A stretch of 64,000 nt of DNA from Anoxybacillus flavithermus (GCF_002742685.1 NZ_PEDM01000003.1:1-64000); one strand, 5' to 3'. Numbered from the stretch's first letter, positions 16,819 through 27,705 are shown. A program made the numbers and translations. The notes: a model not told the origin generated them from the letters alone.

Positions 16819-17814
16819 GTGAAAGAAGATCAAAAATTATACGATATTACCATTATCGGCGGTGGACCTGTCGGCTTATTTACAGCGTTTTATGGTGGCA
16901 TGCGTCAAGCGAGCGTCAAAATTATCGAAAGCCTTCCACAACTTGGTGGGCAACTTTCCGCGCTTTACCCTGAAAAATACATATATGACGTAGCAGGTTT
17001 CCCAAAAATTCGTGCACAACAACTGATTGACAACTTGAAAGAACAAATGAGCAAATTTAACCCAACCGTTTGCCTAGAACAATCCGTGGAAAAGTTAGAA
17101 AAACTAGAAGATGGGACGTTTAAGCTGACAACAAATAAAGAAATTCACTACTCCAAAGCAGTCATCATTACTGCCGGAAACGGTGCATTTCAGCCTCGGC
17201 GGTTAGAGCTCGAAAGCGCAGTACAATACGAAGGTAAAAACTTACATTATTTCGTTGATGATTTAAATAAATTTGCGGGTCAAAATGTGCTCGTATGCGG
17301 TGGGGGCGACTCTGCAGTTGACTGGGCGCTTATGCTTGAGCCAATCGCTAAAAAAGTAACGATCGTACATCGTCGCGATAAATTCCGCGCACATGAACAT
17401 AGCGTCGAAAATTTAATGAACTCATCTGTTGATGTAAAAACGCCGTTCGTTCCTGTCGAATTGATCGGGGATAAAAACGGTATCAAACAAGTCGTTTTAG
17501 AAGAAGTGAAAACGAAAGCCCGCGAAACAATTGATGTCGATGCTGTAATTGTCAACTATGGCTTCATTTCTTCGCTCGGCCCAATTAAAGAGTGGGGATT
17601 AGAAATCGAGAAAAACTGCATTAAAGTAAACTCTAAAATGGAAACAAACATTCCAGGTGTGTATGCAGCAGGCGACATTTGCACATACGAAGGAAAAGTC
17701 AAGTTAATCGCTTGCGGATTTGGTGAAGCACCGACAGCAGTCAACAACGCAAAATCATACATTGATCCAAACGCAAAAGTACAACCACTTCACTCTACAT
17801 CGATGTTTGAGTAA
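16819..17814 (+). CDS. yumC: Ferredoxin/flavodoxin-NADP+ reductase (YumC, thioredoxin-reductase-like)
   Basis: This 331-residue enzyme has FAD-binding [14 protein letters not shown] near the N-terminus, the conserved [22 protein letters not shown] split around residue 50, NADP-binding [13 protein letters not shown], and [22 protein letters not shown]. It lacks the CxxC of true thioredoxin reductases, as expected for YumC-type FNRs. The start is GTG 7 bases after AGGAGG; in-frame codons before it sit in or before that site. It may feed electrons to ferredoxin or flavodoxin. Confidence 0.94.
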   Translation: MKEDQKLYDITIIGGGPVGLFTAFYGGMRQASVKIIESLPQLGGQLSALYPEKYIYDVAGFPKIRAQQLIDNLKEQMSKFNPTVCLEQSVEKLEKLEDGTFKLTTNKEIHYSKAVIITAGNGAFQPRRLELESAVQYEGKNLHYFVDDLNKFAGQNVLVCGGGDSAVDWALMLEPIAKKVTIVHRRDKFRAHEHSVENLMNSSVDVKTPFVPVELIGDKNGIKQVVLEEVKTKARETIDVDAVIVNYGFISSLGPIKEWGLEIEKNCIKVNSKMETNIPGVYAAGDICTYEGKVKLIACGFGEAPTAVNNAKSYIDPNAKVQPLHSTSMFE

Positions 17815-17817
17815 AAG

Positions 17818-17843
17818 AAAGGCCTCCATACAGGGGGCCTTTT
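17818..17843. terminator. Bidirectional terminator, yumC / yutM
   Basis: AAAGGCC and GGCCTTTT pair around a CTCC-rich loop between the two convergent stop codons. Confidence 0.75.
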
Positions 17844-18204
17844 AACATTCTTCTGGTGTACCAGCATGTGTCGCTGTGCGGAACGATGAACCGCAACCAC
17901 ATGAAGCAATAGCATTCGGATTATGAATCGTAAATCCGCCACCCATCGCTCCTTGTTCATAATCGATCGTCGTCCCTTTTAGTACAAGCGCGCTTTCTTT
18001 ATCGACTAATATACGCAAACCGTCTTTTTCAAACTCATGATCATCTTCACGTTTATGATGATCGAATCCCATCGCATAAGATAATCCGCTACATCCTCCT
18101 CCATAGACGCCGACACGAAAATAAGCGTTTTCTTCCCCGCTTTCTTTCATCATCTGCTTCACTTGCTCTACTGCTTTTTCTGTTAACAAAACGATTTGCT
18201 CCAT
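17842..18204 (-). CDS. yutM: A-type iron-sulfur carrier (HesB/ErpA-like, YutM)
   Basis: This 120-residue protein has the three conserved cysteines of A-type carriers: GGGCSGLSY at ~38 and SCGCGSSF at ~104-106. These proteins hold a cluster between the Suf scaffold and target enzymes. It follows dapF by 16 bases on the same strand and is probably co-transcribed with it. GGAGTGAGG precedes the ATG. Confidence 0.93.
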   Translation of the reverse strand: MEQIVLLTEKAVEQVKQMMKESGEENAYFRVGVYGGGCSGLSYAMGFDHHKREDDHEFEKDGLRILVDKESALVLKGTTIDYEQGAMGGGFTIHNPNAIASCGCGSSFRTATHAGTPEEC

Positions 18205-18220
18205 TCGACCTCACTCCTTT

Positions 18221-19075
18221 TTAATAGTAGTATACACCTGTACAAATAGTTTCGGCCGCTCCGCGCATCAACACATCTCCGTTTTCTTTCCATGTAATGT
18301 ACAAATCTCCACCCGCTAAATGGACAACTGTTTCTTCATTTCGCTTCGTTTTTCCGTTTAATACGGATGCCACAACCGCTGCGCACGCCCCTGTTCCGCA
18401 CGCTTGCGTTACACCAGACCCTCGCTCCCACACACGAAAATGAAGCTCACGTTCGCTCACCACTTCCACAAACTCTACATTAACTCCTTCTGGAAAACGC
18501 TCATCTTTTTCCACGACTGGTCCAAGCGTTGTAACAGGTGCCTGTTCGATATGATCAACATAAAACACAGCATGAGGATTTCCCATCGATACACCTGTCA
18601 TGTAATACGTATGCCCTTCAAAGTCGACTGGTTCGCTAATGACAACATCATTCGCTTTTCCTATCATCGGTATTTCAGCGCGGGATAAACGGGGTTTCCC
18701 CATATTTACTTCTACACTATTGACCTTCCCATCTTCAACGAAAACACGAGCTTCAACAAGACCTGATAACGTTTCAATTAGAAACTGTTCCTCTTGAACA
18801 ATCCCGTGTTCATATGCATATTTCGCTACACACCTCAACCCGTTGCCACAGTTTTTTCCTTCCGATCCATCGCTATTAAAAATACGCATTTTCACTGGAG
18901 CCATATCGGACGGACAAATTAAAATAAGCCCATCTGAACCAATTCCCGTATGCACATTTGATACACGTTGTGCAATATACGATAATTCCTCTTCCGCTAA
19001 ACACTCTTTAAACATATTTACGTAAATGTAACTATTTCCTAGACCGTGCATTTTCGTAAATGAAAAACTTCTCAT
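18221..19075 (-). CDS. dapF: Diaminopimelate epimerase
   Basis: This 284-residue enzyme converts LL- to meso-diaminopimelate for lysine and cell wall. It has [11 protein letters not shown] at the start, the first catalytic Cys in [10 protein letters not shown] and the second in [12 protein letters not shown]. The ATG at 19075 is 6 bases after GGAGG; an ATG at 19090 overlaps that site. Linked to yutM downstream. Confidence 0.96.
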   Translation of the reverse strand: MRSFSFTKMHGLGNSYIYVNMFKECLAEEELSYIAQRVSNVHTGIGSDGLILICPSDMAPVKMRIFNSDGSEGKNCGNGLRCVAKYAYEHGIVQEEQFLIETLSGLVEARVFVEDGKVNSVEVNMGKPRLSRAEIPMIGKANDVVISEPVDFEGHTYYMTGVSMGNPHAVFYVDHIEQAPVTTLGPVVEKDERFPEGVNVEFVEVVSERELHFRVWERGSGVTQACGTGACAAVVASVLNGKTKRNEETVVHLAGGDLYITWKENGDVLMRGAAETICTGVYYY

Positions 19076-19220
19076 ACTTCCCCTCCGCATACATCTTTAA
19101 TAACACTATACATCGTCATCATAACCGTGACAACTTTTTTACAAATACATAAAAAGTCGCAGGCAATCCGAGAAACATATAGTATAATATGACTATCAAT
19201 CATACAAGGCAGGGAACATA

Positions 19221-19904
19221 ATGGATATTTTATATGATCGTACCGTCACATGTCTTGTTTGTAAACAAACATATACAACAAAAAAAGTTCGTTCACGTTT
19301 CATCCGCCCGGTCCAACATGACACTGACTTTTGTTCATATTATGCAAGCGAAGAAGCGAATCCGCTTTTGTATTACGTCCATGTTTGTCCACACTGCGGA
19401 TTTTCGGCAACAGAGGAATTTTCGACATATTTCCCACCACAGACTTTGGAAACAATCCAACAAAATATTTGCGCCAATTGGCATGGGAAAAACTACGGCG
19501 GGGCTCGAACATTTGCTGAGGCGATTGATACATATAAACTCGGTATTTATTCCGCCACATTGAAAAAGGAAAAGCATATTGCGCTCGCTGGACTTTATAT
19601 GCGTCTCGCATGGTTGTATCGTTCAAAACAACGAAATGAAGATGAACAGCGATTTATGCGATTAGCGCTCGACCAATACATCGCTTCTTATGAATCAGAC
19701 GATTTTATTCATACACATATGTCCGAAGTACGCTTATTGTACTTAATCGGAGAATTATATCGTAGGCTAGGAAAAGAAAAACAAGCGATTATTTACTTTT
19801 CGCGCGTGATTGCTAGAAAAAAAGAGACGATTGAAAAAGGAATTGTCAATATGGCTTACGACCGTTGGCAAGAAATCCGTGAAGAAAAGAAGGGGGCACA
19901 ATAG
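19221..19904 (+). CDS. DUF2225 family protein
   Basis: This 227-residue protein opens with a zinc-binding region (VTCLVCKQTYTTKKV at ~10-24 and HVCPHCGFSA at ~54-63), the DUF2225 layout. It continues with TPR-like helices (ALAGLYMRLAWLYRSKQR, YLIGELYRRLGKEKQAIIYFS). A signalling or scaffold role is suggested by the architecture, but no function is established. RBS AGGG precedes the ATG. Convergent with yuzB. Confidence 0.82.
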   Translation: MDILYDRTVTCLVCKQTYTTKKVRSRFIRPVQHDTDFCSYYASEEANPLLYYVHVCPHCGFSATEEFSTYFPPQTLETIQQNICANWHGKNYGGARTFAEAIDTYKLGIYSATLKKEKHIALAGLYMRLAWLYRSKQRNEDEQRFMRLALDQYIASYESDDFIHTHMSEVRLLYLIGELYRRLGKEKQAIIYFSRVIARKKETIEKGIVNMAYDRWQEIREEKKGAQ

Positions 19905-19908
19905 CCCC

Positions 19909-20148
19909 CTAAAACATTGGATTTTCCTCAATATACGCATAAACTCGTTCGACAAGTTGCTCCGCATCCTCTGCTGTGACAATATCCCCATTTACCATCG
20001 CAAACAATGTATTGGCGCACTTCCCGCAGTACCCTAAACACCCATATTCAACAATATCTAAATTTGGATCTTTCTCCAATTGCTCTAGTGCACGTTGGGA
20101 CCCATTTGCTAAGTTACTTATACAAAATTCAACGATCGGTTTTAACAA
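19909..20148 (-). CDS. yuzB: DUF1450 protein YuzB
   Basis: This 79-residue protein carries a thioredoxin-ferredoxin-like CxxxxC pattern: VEFCISNL at the start and [16 protein letters not shown] in the middle. It is assigned by sequence and by its neighbours. The start is TTG at 20148, 6 bases after GAGGTG; the GTG at 20157 is part of that site. Possibly binds a metal or Fe-S cluster. Confidence 0.84.
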   Translation of the reverse strand: MLKPIVEFCISNLANGSQRALEQLEKDPNLDIVEYGCLGYCGKCANTLFAMVNGDIVTAEDAEQLVERVYAYIEENPMF

Positions 20149-20248
20149 TATATTCACCTCAATCTTAATATTATAACACTTTTACAAAAAATGATGTAAT
20201 ATTAACATGTAAAAAACCACTTAATTATTCATGTTTCTCGAAAAAATG

Positions 20249-20277
20249 TTGTTATTTTGTCACAATTTCGTTATACT
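20249..20277 (+). promoter_or_regulatory. Promoter of yutJ
   Basis: TTGTTA (20249-20254), a 17-base spacer and TATACT (20272-20277), 38 bases before the yutJ start. Confidence 0.65.
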
Positions 20278-20314
20278 TTTAATGGTCGAATTTTATCAAA
20301 AGGGGAAAGCTTCC

Positions 20315-21382
20315 ATGAGAAACCTCGTGCTACTTGGTGGCGGATACGGAAATATGCGCATCTTACTCCGCATCCTTCCAAATTTACCAGAACATATTCG
20401 TATTACATTAATTGATCGCGTTCCATACCATTGCTTAAAAACAGAATATTACGCTTTAGCTGCTGGGACAATTAGCGACCAACATATTCGCGTCCCATTC
20501 CCAGAACACCCTCGCCTATCTTACGTGTTCGGTGAGGTCAAAAAAATTGATTTACATCATGAAGTTGTGCATCTTCAAGATGGGACATGCATTCCGTACG
20601 ATGACTTAATCATCGGTTTAGGCTGTGAGGATAAGTATCACGGTGTGCCCGGTGCAGACATCTTTACTTATAGCATTCAAACAATCGATAAAGCAAGAGA
20701 AACGTATCAAAAAATAAGCAATCTCCCTCCACATAGTATCGTTGGCGTTGTCGGAGCTGGATTAAGTGGTGTGGAATTGGCAAGTGAATTAGTTGAAAGC
20801 CGTCCAGACTTACACGTAAAACTATTTGATCGAGGCACGCGTATTTTATCTATGTTTCCTGAACGGCTAAGTCATTATGTAGAAGAATGGTTTCATTCAC
20901 ATGGCGTTGAACTCATTCGCCAATCCAATATTACAAAAGTCGAAGAACATACGTTGTATAACCATGATGAAGCAATCCACTGTGATGCGATTGTGTGGAC
21001 TGCTGGCATCCAACCGAATCGTGTCGTTCGCGAACTGAATGTTGAAAAAGACAATCAAGGGCGCGTCGTGTTAACACCTAGACATCACATACCGAATATA
21101 GAAAATGTATACGTTGTTGGGGATTGCGCGAGCTTACCGCATGCCCCGAGCGCTCAACTCGCTGAAGGTCAAGCAGAACAAATCGCTCAAGTGTTACAAA
21201 AACGTTGGAAAGGTGAAGAACCGCCAAGCGAATTTCCACCAATTAAATTAAAAGGCGTTTTAGGATCATTGGGCAAAAAGCATGGATTCGGTCTCGTTGC
21301 CGATCGTCCACTAACCGGTCGCGTCCCACGCCTTCTAAAATCAGGCGTTTTATGGATGTATAAGTACCATAACGGATATTAA
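20315..21382 (+). CDS. yutJ: NADH dehydrogenase-like flavoprotein YutJ
   Basis: This 355-residue two-dinucleotide-binding flavoprotein is paralogous to yumB: FAD motif GGGYGNMR at the N-terminus, second motif GVVGAGLSGVELASELVES near 165, VWTAGIQPN, and VVGDCASLPHAPSAQLAEGQ. It is shorter than YumB, and its quinone-facing C-terminus is divergent. The length matches B. subtilis YutJ. The ATG at 20315 follows AAAAGGGG. Electron acceptor unknown. Confidence 0.9.
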   Translation: MRNLVLLGGGYGNMRILLRILPNLPEHIRITLIDRVPYHCLKTEYYALAAGTISDQHIRVPFPEHPRLSYVFGEVKKIDLHHEVVHLQDGTCIPYDDLIIGLGCEDKYHGVPGADIFTYSIQTIDKARETYQKISNLPPHSIVGVVGAGLSGVELASELVESRPDLHVKLFDRGTRILSMFPERLSHYVEEWFHSHGVELIRQSNITKVEEHTLYNHDEAIHCDAIVWTAGIQPNRVVRELNVEKDNQGRVVLTPRHHIPNIENVYVVGDCASLPHAPSAQLAEGQAEQIAQVLQKRWKGEEPPSEFPPIKLKGVLGSLGKKHGFGLVADRPLTGRVPRLLKSGVLWMYKYHNGY

Positions 21383-21496
21383 TTTCCTACATTTTTCGTA
21401 TAAATGCAGAAAAGACAAGATATGTTAGATGTACTTTCTAAACGTTCCATTGAACATGAAGCACAAATTACGGATTTGCGTTATGTAAAATGAATG

Positions 21497-21521
21497 AGGG
21501 CGAGTTACTTCGCCCTTTTTT
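21497..21521 (+). terminator. Terminator downstream of yutJ
   Basis: GGGCGA-GTTACT-TCGCCC followed by TTTTTT on the plus strand. It overlaps the end of the convergent yuzD. Confidence 0.8.
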
Positions 21522-21810
21522 CAATCGCTTCATAAATGTTTTTTAATTTCGGATTTCCTTCGTCAACAATCTCGCCATTAATGACAACGACAGGATAAAA
21601 TAAGTCTTCGTCAATGACCTTTTGTGCCCATTGACGTTTTTCTTCGTCTTCTGGTGGTGAAAAAATATCAACATACACAAACTGAAATGAATGGTTCGGA
21701 TATTTTCGCGAAATGGCAGCTTGAAGCCATTCGTACGTATCTTTTGATGACGGAGCACCGACACAAGAAGCACAAATCGTATCCGCTCCATACACACATA
21801 TTTCAATCAT
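21505..21810 (-). CDS. yuzD: DUF1462 protein YuzD
   Basis: This 101-residue protein has a thioredoxin-like pattern with YGADTICASCVGAPSS (CxxC) at the start and PVVVINGEIVDEG near the end. It is next to and divergent from the NifU-like yutI, as in B. subtilis. A disulfide or Fe-S assembly role is inferred from context. GGGGAGAG lies 7 bases before the ATG. Confidence 0.87.
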   Translation of the reverse strand: MIEICVYGADTICASCVGAPSSKDTYEWLQAAISRKYPNHSFQFVYVDIFSPPEDEEKRQWAQKVIDEDLFYPVVVINGEIVDEGNPKLKNIYEAIEKRAK

Positions 21811-21904
21811 ATTTATTCTCTCCCCTGGAAAAAAGTTAAGTAACGTGAATAGATTTTTTTCATCATGATGATTATAATAAAATTAGTGAAAGGAGTCGAT
21901 GAAA

Positions 21905-22141
21905 ATGGCAGATCAAGATATTAAACAACAAGTGCAAGAAGTGTTAGATAAACTTCGTCCATTTTTACTTCGCGATGGCGGAGATTGTGAGTTAGTCGAT
22001 GTGGAAGATGGCGTTGTTAAACTTCGTCTTCTCGGTGCATGCGGTAGTTGCCCAAGCTCAACGATTACGTTAAAAGCGGGAATTGAACGCGCATTGCTTG
22101 AAGAAGTTCCCGGCGTGGTTGAGGTTGAACAAGTGTTTTAA
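21905..22141 (+). CDS. yutI: NifU C-terminal domain Fe-S protein YutI
   Basis: This 78-residue NifU-C protein carries the CGSCPSS cluster-binding motif, flanked by [15 protein letters not shown] and [22 protein letters not shown]. It acts as an alternative scaffold or carrier of Fe-S clusters. Two in-frame ATGs exist; the one at 21905 is 9 bases from AAAGGAG while 21899 is only 3 bases away. Confidence 0.94.
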   Translation: MADQDIKQQVQEVLDKLRPFLLRDGGDCELVDVEDGVVKLRLLGACGSCPSSTITLKAGIERALLEEVPGVVEVEQVF

Positions 22142-22174
22142 AAAAAGGGGTGTACGAAAAGTGCACCCCTTTTG
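22142..22174. terminator. Bidirectional terminator, yutI / thrB
   Basis: AAAAGGGGTGTAC and GTGCACCCCTTTT enclose a GAAAA loop between the convergent genes. Confidence 0.88.
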
Positions 22175-22189
22175 ACTATAAAAAATCAT

Positions 22190-23104
22190 TTATTTTTCTA
22201 ATGCCATTTTATATACACAACTTCCCGCCGTCTCTACTGACAGCATGCGAACATCACAATGTGGAAATGTTGCCACAAGCGCATCATATACTTCTTTCCC
22301 TCTCCCTTGTTCAGCAAAACAAAGAACAGTTGGACCAGCACCACTTAGCGCAACACCAAACGCACCATTCCGCTTCGCTACTGCGCGCACATGTTGCAAT
22401 TCAGGAACGAGACTTTCCCGATATGGTTGATGAAATACATCTGCATCCATCATTTCACCAACAAGCGACCAGTTGTGCGTTAACAATGCAGCGACGAGCA
22501 CATTACTAATAGCGCTTGCCTCGACTGCTTGCTCGCGCGTAAATGCACTTGGAAGAACAGTGCGAGACTTTTTCGTTTCCAATTCGTACGCCGGAATGAC
22601 AGCAACTAAATCAACCGGAATGGAAGGGATGTGCACAACATGTGTACGGTCTTTTAAATGACTTCCAATGACTACTCCCCCATATAAAGAAGCACCAACA
22701 TTGTCAGGATGACCTTCATATACGCTAGCTATGCGCATTTTTTCCTGGTGTGACAAATCAAGATGTCCAAGCTCATTTGCTAGCTCAATGGCCGCTATAA
22801 TGGCAGCTGCGCTACTACCTAACCCTCTCGTAAATGGGATGTTACTTGATACAAACACGCGACACGGAGGTAGCACTACACCATACTGACGAGCTAGTTG
22901 ATTTGCTACTTGATAAATTAAATTACTTTCATCTGTTGGAATGCTTTTTACTTCACTTGTTTTCGGAATAAATTCCCACATTTCAGCAAGAACAACTTCT
23001 AATGTTAAATGTAACGATACAGCTAATCCGATCGAATCAAAGCCAGGGCCAAGGTTAGCTGTACTTCCTGGCACGACAATTTTTAACATCTCCCCATCAT
23101 TCAT
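22190..23104 (-). CDS. thrB: Homoserine kinase
   Basis: This 304-residue GHMP kinase has the substrate-binding [15 protein letters not shown] near the N-terminus, the ATP loop [16 protein letters not shown] at ~90-105, [14 protein letters not shown], and [13 protein letters not shown] in the C-terminal part. It phosphorylates L-homoserine for threonine synthesis. The ATG at 23104 overlaps the thrC stop by four bases (ATGA), so translation is coupled. Confidence 0.96.
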   Translation of the reverse strand: MNDGEMLKIVVPGSTANLGPGFDSIGLAVSLHLTLEVVLAEMWEFIPKTSEVKSIPTDESNLIYQVANQLARQYGVVLPPCRVFVSSNIPFTRGLGSSAAAIIAAIELANELGHLDLSHQEKMRIASVYEGHPDNVGASLYGGVVIGSHLKDRTHVVHIPSIPVDLVAVIPAYELETKKSRTVLPSAFTREQAVEASAISNVLVAALLTHNWSLVGEMMDADVFHQPYRESLVPELQHVRAVAKRNGAFGVALSGAGPTVLCFAEQGRGKEVYDALVATFPHCDVRMLSVETAGSCVYKMALEK

Positions 23105-24159
23105 TGAAGAACAGCTCCTTGAATGTGCGCAAACACCGCTTCTTCATCATTTGGCAAAACGATCGGTTGAATATTCGTCGCGTCCATCGCTACATTTGGA
23201 TCTTTTAATCCATTTCCAGTCAACACCGCAACAATTCGGCTTCCTTTTGCAATTTCTCCGCTCTCCACTTGCTTCATGACACCAGCAATTGACGCGCATG
23301 AAGCCGGTTCTGCAAAAATTCCTTCTTCTCGTGCAAGTAGACGGTACGCATCTAAAATTTGGGCATCTGTCACCTCATCAATTTTTCCTCCCGATTCGTT
23401 GGCGGCTTGAACAGCATATTCCCAACTCGCTGGGTTGCCAATTCGAATCGCTGTCGCAATCGTCTCAGGATTTTCGATCACTTCATTGCGCACAATCGCT
23501 GCTGCTCCTTCCGCTTCAAACCCGCGCATTTCCGGTAATTTTGTGCCATGCTTTTCATGAAATTGTTTAAATCCTTTCCAATATGCTGTAATATTCCCTG
23601 CGTTTCCTACTGGGATCGCAAGAATATCAGGCGCTTGCCCAAGTTGTTCGCAAATTTCAAACGCTGCTGTTTTTTGCCCTTCGATGCGATACGGATTGAC
23701 CGAATTAACAAGCGTGACAGGTGCAATCTCACTTAAACGGCGCACCATTTTTAACGCGTGATCAAAGTTGCCTTGAATTGCAACAATTTCTGCTCCATAC
23801 ATGACCGCTTGCGCCAACTTCCCAAGCGCAATTTTTCCATCAGGAATGACGATAATACAACGCATATTTGCACGAGCGGCATATGCTGCTGCTGCAGCAG
23901 ACGTGTTACCTGTTGAAGCACAAATAATCGTATCGCTCCCTTCTTCCTTTGCCTTAGCAACAGCCATCACCATTCCGCGATCTTTAAATGATCCTGTTGG
24001 GTTCGCTCCCTCTGTTTTAACGTATAACTCGACACCGAGTTTTTCAGACAAATGAATAAGCGGAATGAGTGGCGTGTTTCCTTCATTTAACGATAACATC
24101 GGCGTTTGATCCGTCACTGGCAAATAGTCACGATAATGATGTAACAATCCTCTCCACAT
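23101..24159 (-). CDS. thrC: Threonine synthase
   Basis: This 352-residue fold-type II PLP enzyme has the PLP lysine in [10 protein letters not shown] (residue ~60), [17 protein letters not shown], and the PVGNAGN phosphate loop. It makes L-threonine from O-phosphohomoserine. The ATG overlaps the hom stop (TAATG) and its 3' end overlaps thrB by four bases: one operon hom-thrC-thrB. Confidence 0.97.
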   Translation of the reverse strand: MWRGLLHHYRDYLPVTDQTPMLSLNEGNTPLIPLIHLSEKLGVELYVKTEGANPTGSFKDRGMVMAVAKAKEEGSDTIICASTGNTSAAAAAYAARANMRCIIVIPDGKIALGKLAQAVMYGAEIVAIQGNFDHALKMVRRLSEIAPVTLVNSVNPYRIEGQKTAAFEICEQLGQAPDILAIPVGNAGNITAYWKGFKQFHEKHGTKLPEMRGFEAEGAAAIVRNEVIENPETIATAIRIGNPASWEYAVQAANESGGKIDEVTDAQILDAYRLLAREEGIFAEPASCASIAGVMKQVESGEIAKGSRIVAVLTGNGLKDPNVAMDATNIQPIVLPNDEEAVFAHIQGAVLQ

Positions 24160-25460
24160 TACAATGCACCTTCCCCTTCTACGCGATACGAACTTTTCAC
24201 TTCTTCGACAACTTCTAAATCACGCAACTGTTGCAATACATCACGATAATCTTTTAAAGACGCTTGATGTGTAACGAGTACAATTTCAGCTAAGTCTTTT
24301 TGTTTTAAAGGAAGTTGTAAAATTTTCTCGAAACTTACTCCTCGTTCTGAAAAGAGCGATGTAATTTTCGCAAACGCCCCAACTTGATCTTTCACATGAA
24401 TGCGTAAGAAATATTTAGAGTATATTTCGCTATCGTCTTTTAAACACTTGTCATATTGCGGAGTGACTGCACTTCTTCCGTTCACACCGAGGCGCATGTT
24501 TTTCATAACGGCAACTAAATCGGATACAACAGACGTTGCTGTTGGCAAACTTCCTGCCCCCGGGCCGTAAAACATCGTCTCCCCGACCGCTTCCCCATAA
24601 ACATAAACTGCATTATACTCGTCATTTACTGACGCAAGTGGATGCGTTTCAGGTAGCAATGTTGGTTGCACGCTCACTTCTACTTTTTCACCATCGCGAT
24701 GGGCAATACCAATTAATTTCATCGTATAGCCAAGTCGTTTGCTGTAGTTTAAGTCTTCCTCCGTAATTCCTGTAATCCCTTTTACATACACATCTTGTAA
24801 ATCGATATGCATCGAAAAGCCGAGCCGAGCTAAAATTGCCATTTTCCGTGCCGCATCTAATCCTTCCACATCTGATGTCGGATCTGCCTCAGCATAACCG
24901 AGCGCTTGCGCTTCCGCTAATACTTCTTCATATGGTCGATTGAATTTGCTCATTTTCGTTAAAATGTAATTCGTCGTTCCGTTTACGATGCCCATCATTT
25001 TTGTAATGCGATCAGATGCCAATCCATCTACAAGGCTGCGTAAAATTGGAATACCTCCCGCTACACTTGCTTCATAAAATAAGTCACAACCGTACTCAGA
25101 TGCAACAGAGAGCAACTCTGTACCGTATAATGCCATTAAATCTTTATTAGCTGTAACGACATGCTTTCCATTTTTTAACGCTTGTAATATATATTGTCGC
25201 GTTTCTTCAACGCCTCCCATCACTTCAATGACAACATCAATGTCCGGGTCGTTAATTACCTCCTCTACATGTGTTGTTAATACTGCCTCTGGCAAAACGA
25301 CATCTCGTTTTTTGCTACGATCACGAACTGCGATCTTTTTTATTTCAACAGGGCAACCAATTTGATGTATTAATTTATCTTGATGATTTTTAATAATTTT
25401 AACTACCCCACTGCCAACCGTTCCTAATCCTAACAATCCAACTGATACGCTTTTTACCAT
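24159..25460 (-). CDS. hom: Homoserine dehydrogenase
   Basis: This 433-residue enzyme reduces aspartate semialdehyde to homoserine. It has an N-terminal Rossmann [24 protein letters not shown], the family motif [30 protein letters not shown], and a C-terminal ACT domain from ~350 ([20 protein letters not shown]) for feedback by threonine. The ATG at 25460 is 5 bases after GAGGTGG. The length equals B. subtilis Hom. Confidence 0.97.
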   Translation of the reverse strand: MVKSVSVGLLGLGTVGSGVVKIIKNHQDKLIHQIGCPVEIKKIAVRDRSKKRDVVLPEAVLTTHVEEVINDPDIDVVIEVMGGVEETRQYILQALKNGKHVVTANKDLMALYGTELLSVASEYGCDLFYEASVAGGIPILRSLVDGLASDRITKMMGIVNGTTNYILTKMSKFNRPYEEVLAEAQALGYAEADPTSDVEGLDAARKMAILARLGFSMHIDLQDVYVKGITGITEEDLNYSKRLGYTMKLIGIAHRDGEKVEVSVQPTLLPETHPLASVNDEYNAVYVYGEAVGETMFYGPGAGSLPTATSVVSDLVAVMKNMRLGVNGRSAVTPQYDKCLKDDSEIYSKYFLRIHVKDQVGAFAKITSLFSERGVSFEKILQLPLKQKDLAEIVLVTHQASLKDYRDVLQQLRDLEVVEEVKSSYRVEGEGAL

Positions 25461-25512
25461 CTTCCCCACCTCTTGTTTTTCTGTAATGAACATTTGTTCT
25501 TTTATAGTAGAC

Positions 25513-25541
25513 ATTATAGAGGATCTCCATTTCTTTTACAA
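25513..25541 (-). promoter_or_regulatory. Promoter of hom-thrC-thrB
   Basis: On the minus strand TTGTAA (25536-25541), a 17-base spacer and TATAAT (25513-25518). The leader of about 45 bases contains no riboswitch or attenuator that I can see. Confidence 0.7.
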
Positions 25542-25603
25542 TCCTTATTTTCATTATCGTACCATATGAAAACGTTTTATGTTTAAAAATTTTCTAAAAA
25601 AAT

Positions 25604-25625
25604 AAAAAAAGAGCCTATTGGCTCT
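25604..25625 (-). terminator. Terminator of the 2-hydroxyacid dehydrogenase gene
   Basis: On the minus strand GAGCC-AATA-GGCTC is followed by TTTTTTTATTTTTT. The TAG stop codon lies across the loop and second arm, so the gene ends within its own terminator. Confidence 0.8.
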
Positions 25626-26586
25626 GTACAGGTGTATAAGGCTCCTTTCCTTCTAACACAGCGATCACGTTGCGACAACATAGTTGCATCATCGCGTACC
25701 TCGTTTCTTTTGTCGCACTCCCGATATGCGGCAAAGCAACAACGTTCGGTAATTGTAATAGCGGATGATCCGAACGAATCGGCTCTTCGGCAAATACATC
25801 CAATCCTGCCGCAGCAATCTGTCGATCGATTAACGCGTCATATAGCGCTTTTTCATCCACAACCGCCCCACGCCCTGCGTTAATAAAAATAGCTGATCGC
25901 TTCATTTTCATAAATGCTTCACGGTTAAACAATTGATACGTTTCGTTCGTTAAAGGAGTTAAACAGACGACAAAGTCTGCTTGTTCAAGCAACTCATCAA
26001 ATGAACAATACGTTGCACCAAGCGTTCGTTCCGCTTCAATATTTCGCGAACGATTATAATATAACACGCGCATATGAAATCCTTTTGCTCGATGTGCAAC
26101 AGCTTGCCCAATTTTGCCCATACCGACAATCCCAATCGTTTTATGGTGAACATCTGTCCCTGCAAGTAACAGCGGACTCCAACTATTCCATTCTCCCTTT
26201 TTTATAAACTCGGTTGCTTCAACTATTCTCCTTGCTGTTGCTAACAACAAAGCAAATGTTAAATCCGCCGTTGTTTCTGTCAATACATCAGGCGTGTTAC
26301 AAACAATGACCCCTCGTTTTGTCGCTGCCTCTACATCAATATTGTCGTAACCGACAGCTACATTCGCAATAACACGAAGTTTCACACTTTGTTGCAATAA
26401 CTCCTCATCAATACAATCAGATATCATCGTAATTAATGCTTCCGCTCGGCTTGCTTCTTGAAGCAATATGTCGCGCGGAACGACAAGATGTTCATGTGGC
26501 CACATGTTTACATCATATTTATCGTATAACGGAGCAACAATATCGTCTGGTAGTTTTCTTGTAATAAACACATATGGTCTCCCCAT
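25615..26586 (-). CDS. D-isomer-specific 2-hydroxyacid dehydrogenase
   Basis: This 323-residue NAD(P)-dependent reductase of the glyoxylate/hydroxypyruvate reductase type has GIVGMGKIGQAVAHRAKGF for nucleotide binding at ~150. The catalytic Arg lies in NAGRGAVVDEKAL, the Glu in DVFAEEP and the His in ALPHIGSAT. Substrate preference is not readable. It is a single gene with its own terminator; AAAGGGG precedes the ATG. Confidence 0.9.
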   Translation of the reverse strand: MGRPYVFITRKLPDDIVAPLYDKYDVNMWPHEHLVVPRDILLQEASRAEALITMISDCIDEELLQQSVKLRVIANVAVGYDNIDVEAATKRGVIVCNTPDVLTETTADLTFALLLATARRIVEATEFIKKGEWNSWSPLLLAGTDVHHKTIGIVGMGKIGQAVAHRAKGFHMRVLYYNRSRNIEAERTLGATYCSFDELLEQADFVVCLTPLTNETYQLFNREAFMKMKRSAIFINAGRGAVVDEKALYDALIDRQIAAAGLDVFAEEPIRSDHPLLQLPNVVALPHIGSATKETRYAMMQLCCRNVIAVLEGKEPYTPVQSQ

Positions 26587-26633
26587 ACTCTTGACCCCTT
26601 TCGCACATTGTCCTCCGTTTCATTGTAACATAT

Positions 26634-27572
26634 TTATAACCAGTCAAGACGAGGGATGGACATAGTAGTTATATCATGAAAATGGCGAAGCTTTCGTTCA
26701 TATATATCGCTCTCTTTAAACACTTGTCGTAATTGCTGTTCATAGCCTTGTCTTATGTCCCCTTCTGCTCCATAGTAGTTTTCAATCGCTTGAAAATAAT
26801 GAAGTGGAAATAACAAGCGAGCATAAATCATTCGCCAAGAAAACCGGCTAAACGGTTGTATCTGTTCGTACGTTCGTAAAAAGTGGACAATCGTTTCGTC
26901 TGGTTGTTTCATCAGCCATTGGTTTCGTATCCATTCCGAAACATCGCGACTCGCATGATCAAACACCCAATCCATCGGTATTTTCCCCATCTCCCACATT
27001 TCTGGTGTAAATTGTTCATGACAAATGGTTCGCATATCGCTACGCATTGGAACTTCGTCTAACTGCGTATCCACAACGTATTGAATCGCATTTTCAACCA
27101 ATCCTACATAATACGGAAACGTTTCAATAAACTGTTCGTCTATTTCACTTTTTTCAGACGATCTCACTTGCCATTGCCAAAACTGTTCTAATTGATCAAT
27201 ACGTTGTCCCCATAGTTCCCCCCATCGCCCGAACCGATTTCTCGTTGAAACATCATACGGATATGTGCGCCCGCGCTGATGAAATAATGCGAGTTGTTGC
27301 GCGGTATCTCCTGTTTTCATTCGGTTTTCCATTTTCCATACACTCACTTGCTTTCCTTGTAACATGCCAATAAAACGTCCTGTTTTCGTTGGAAGCAACG
27401 TTGCAATCGTTTCGTCACCTTGTGTTCGCATATACATCGCCATATAATATAACTGCTGTATGTCGCTTTCTTTCTCATTCGTCGGCACCGCAATATATAT
27501 GTCATTTCCACTTCGAACAAGAAAACGATCATTTTTTGTTTCCATATGATCGATACGAAAATAATAATCCAT
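26634..27572 (-). CDS. yutH: Spore coat-associated kinase-like protein YutH
   Basis: This 312-residue protein is of the CotS/YutH group, a fold related to choline/aminoglycoside kinases. It carries ALFHQRGR in the hinge region, ICHEQFTPEMWEMG in place of the usual HGD catalytic loop, and PMDWVFDHASRDVSEWIR where kinases have their metal-binding Asp. Loss of the canonical HxD suggests a weak or structural role, which is inference. The ATG at 27572 follows AAGGAGG by 7 bases. Confidence 0.85.
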   Translation of the reverse strand: MDYYFRIDHMETKNDRFLVRSGNDIYIAVPTNEKESDIQQLYYMAMYMRTQGDETIATLLPTKTGRFIGMLQGKQVSVWKMENRMKTGDTAQQLALFHQRGRTYPYDVSTRNRFGRWGELWGQRIDQLEQFWQWQVRSSEKSEIDEQFIETFPYYVGLVENAIQYVVDTQLDEVPMRSDMRTICHEQFTPEMWEMGKIPMDWVFDHASRDVSEWIRNQWLMKQPDETIVHFLRTYEQIQPFSRFSWRMIYARLLFPLHYFQAIENYYGAEGDIRQGYEQQLRQVFKESDIYERKLRHFHDITTMSIPRLDWL

Positions 27573-27705
27573 GCACATCCCTCCTTCTTTCATGTATATG
27601 TTTAAAAAATACGTATAAACTTCATATGAGAGAGGAAATGAACGCACGTTTCATAAAAAACACACATACATTGTAAAAAATAAAAAATGAAATAGGTGAA
27701 GTTGG

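Noticed and set aside
21404-21493. A 29-codon frame (MQKRQDMLDVLSKRSIEHEAQ...) after yutJ, ending just before its terminator
   Set aside because: It is coiled-coil-like and in a clean frame, but there is no ribosome binding site before the ATG. It could be a pseudogene tail; evidence is too weak to call a gene.
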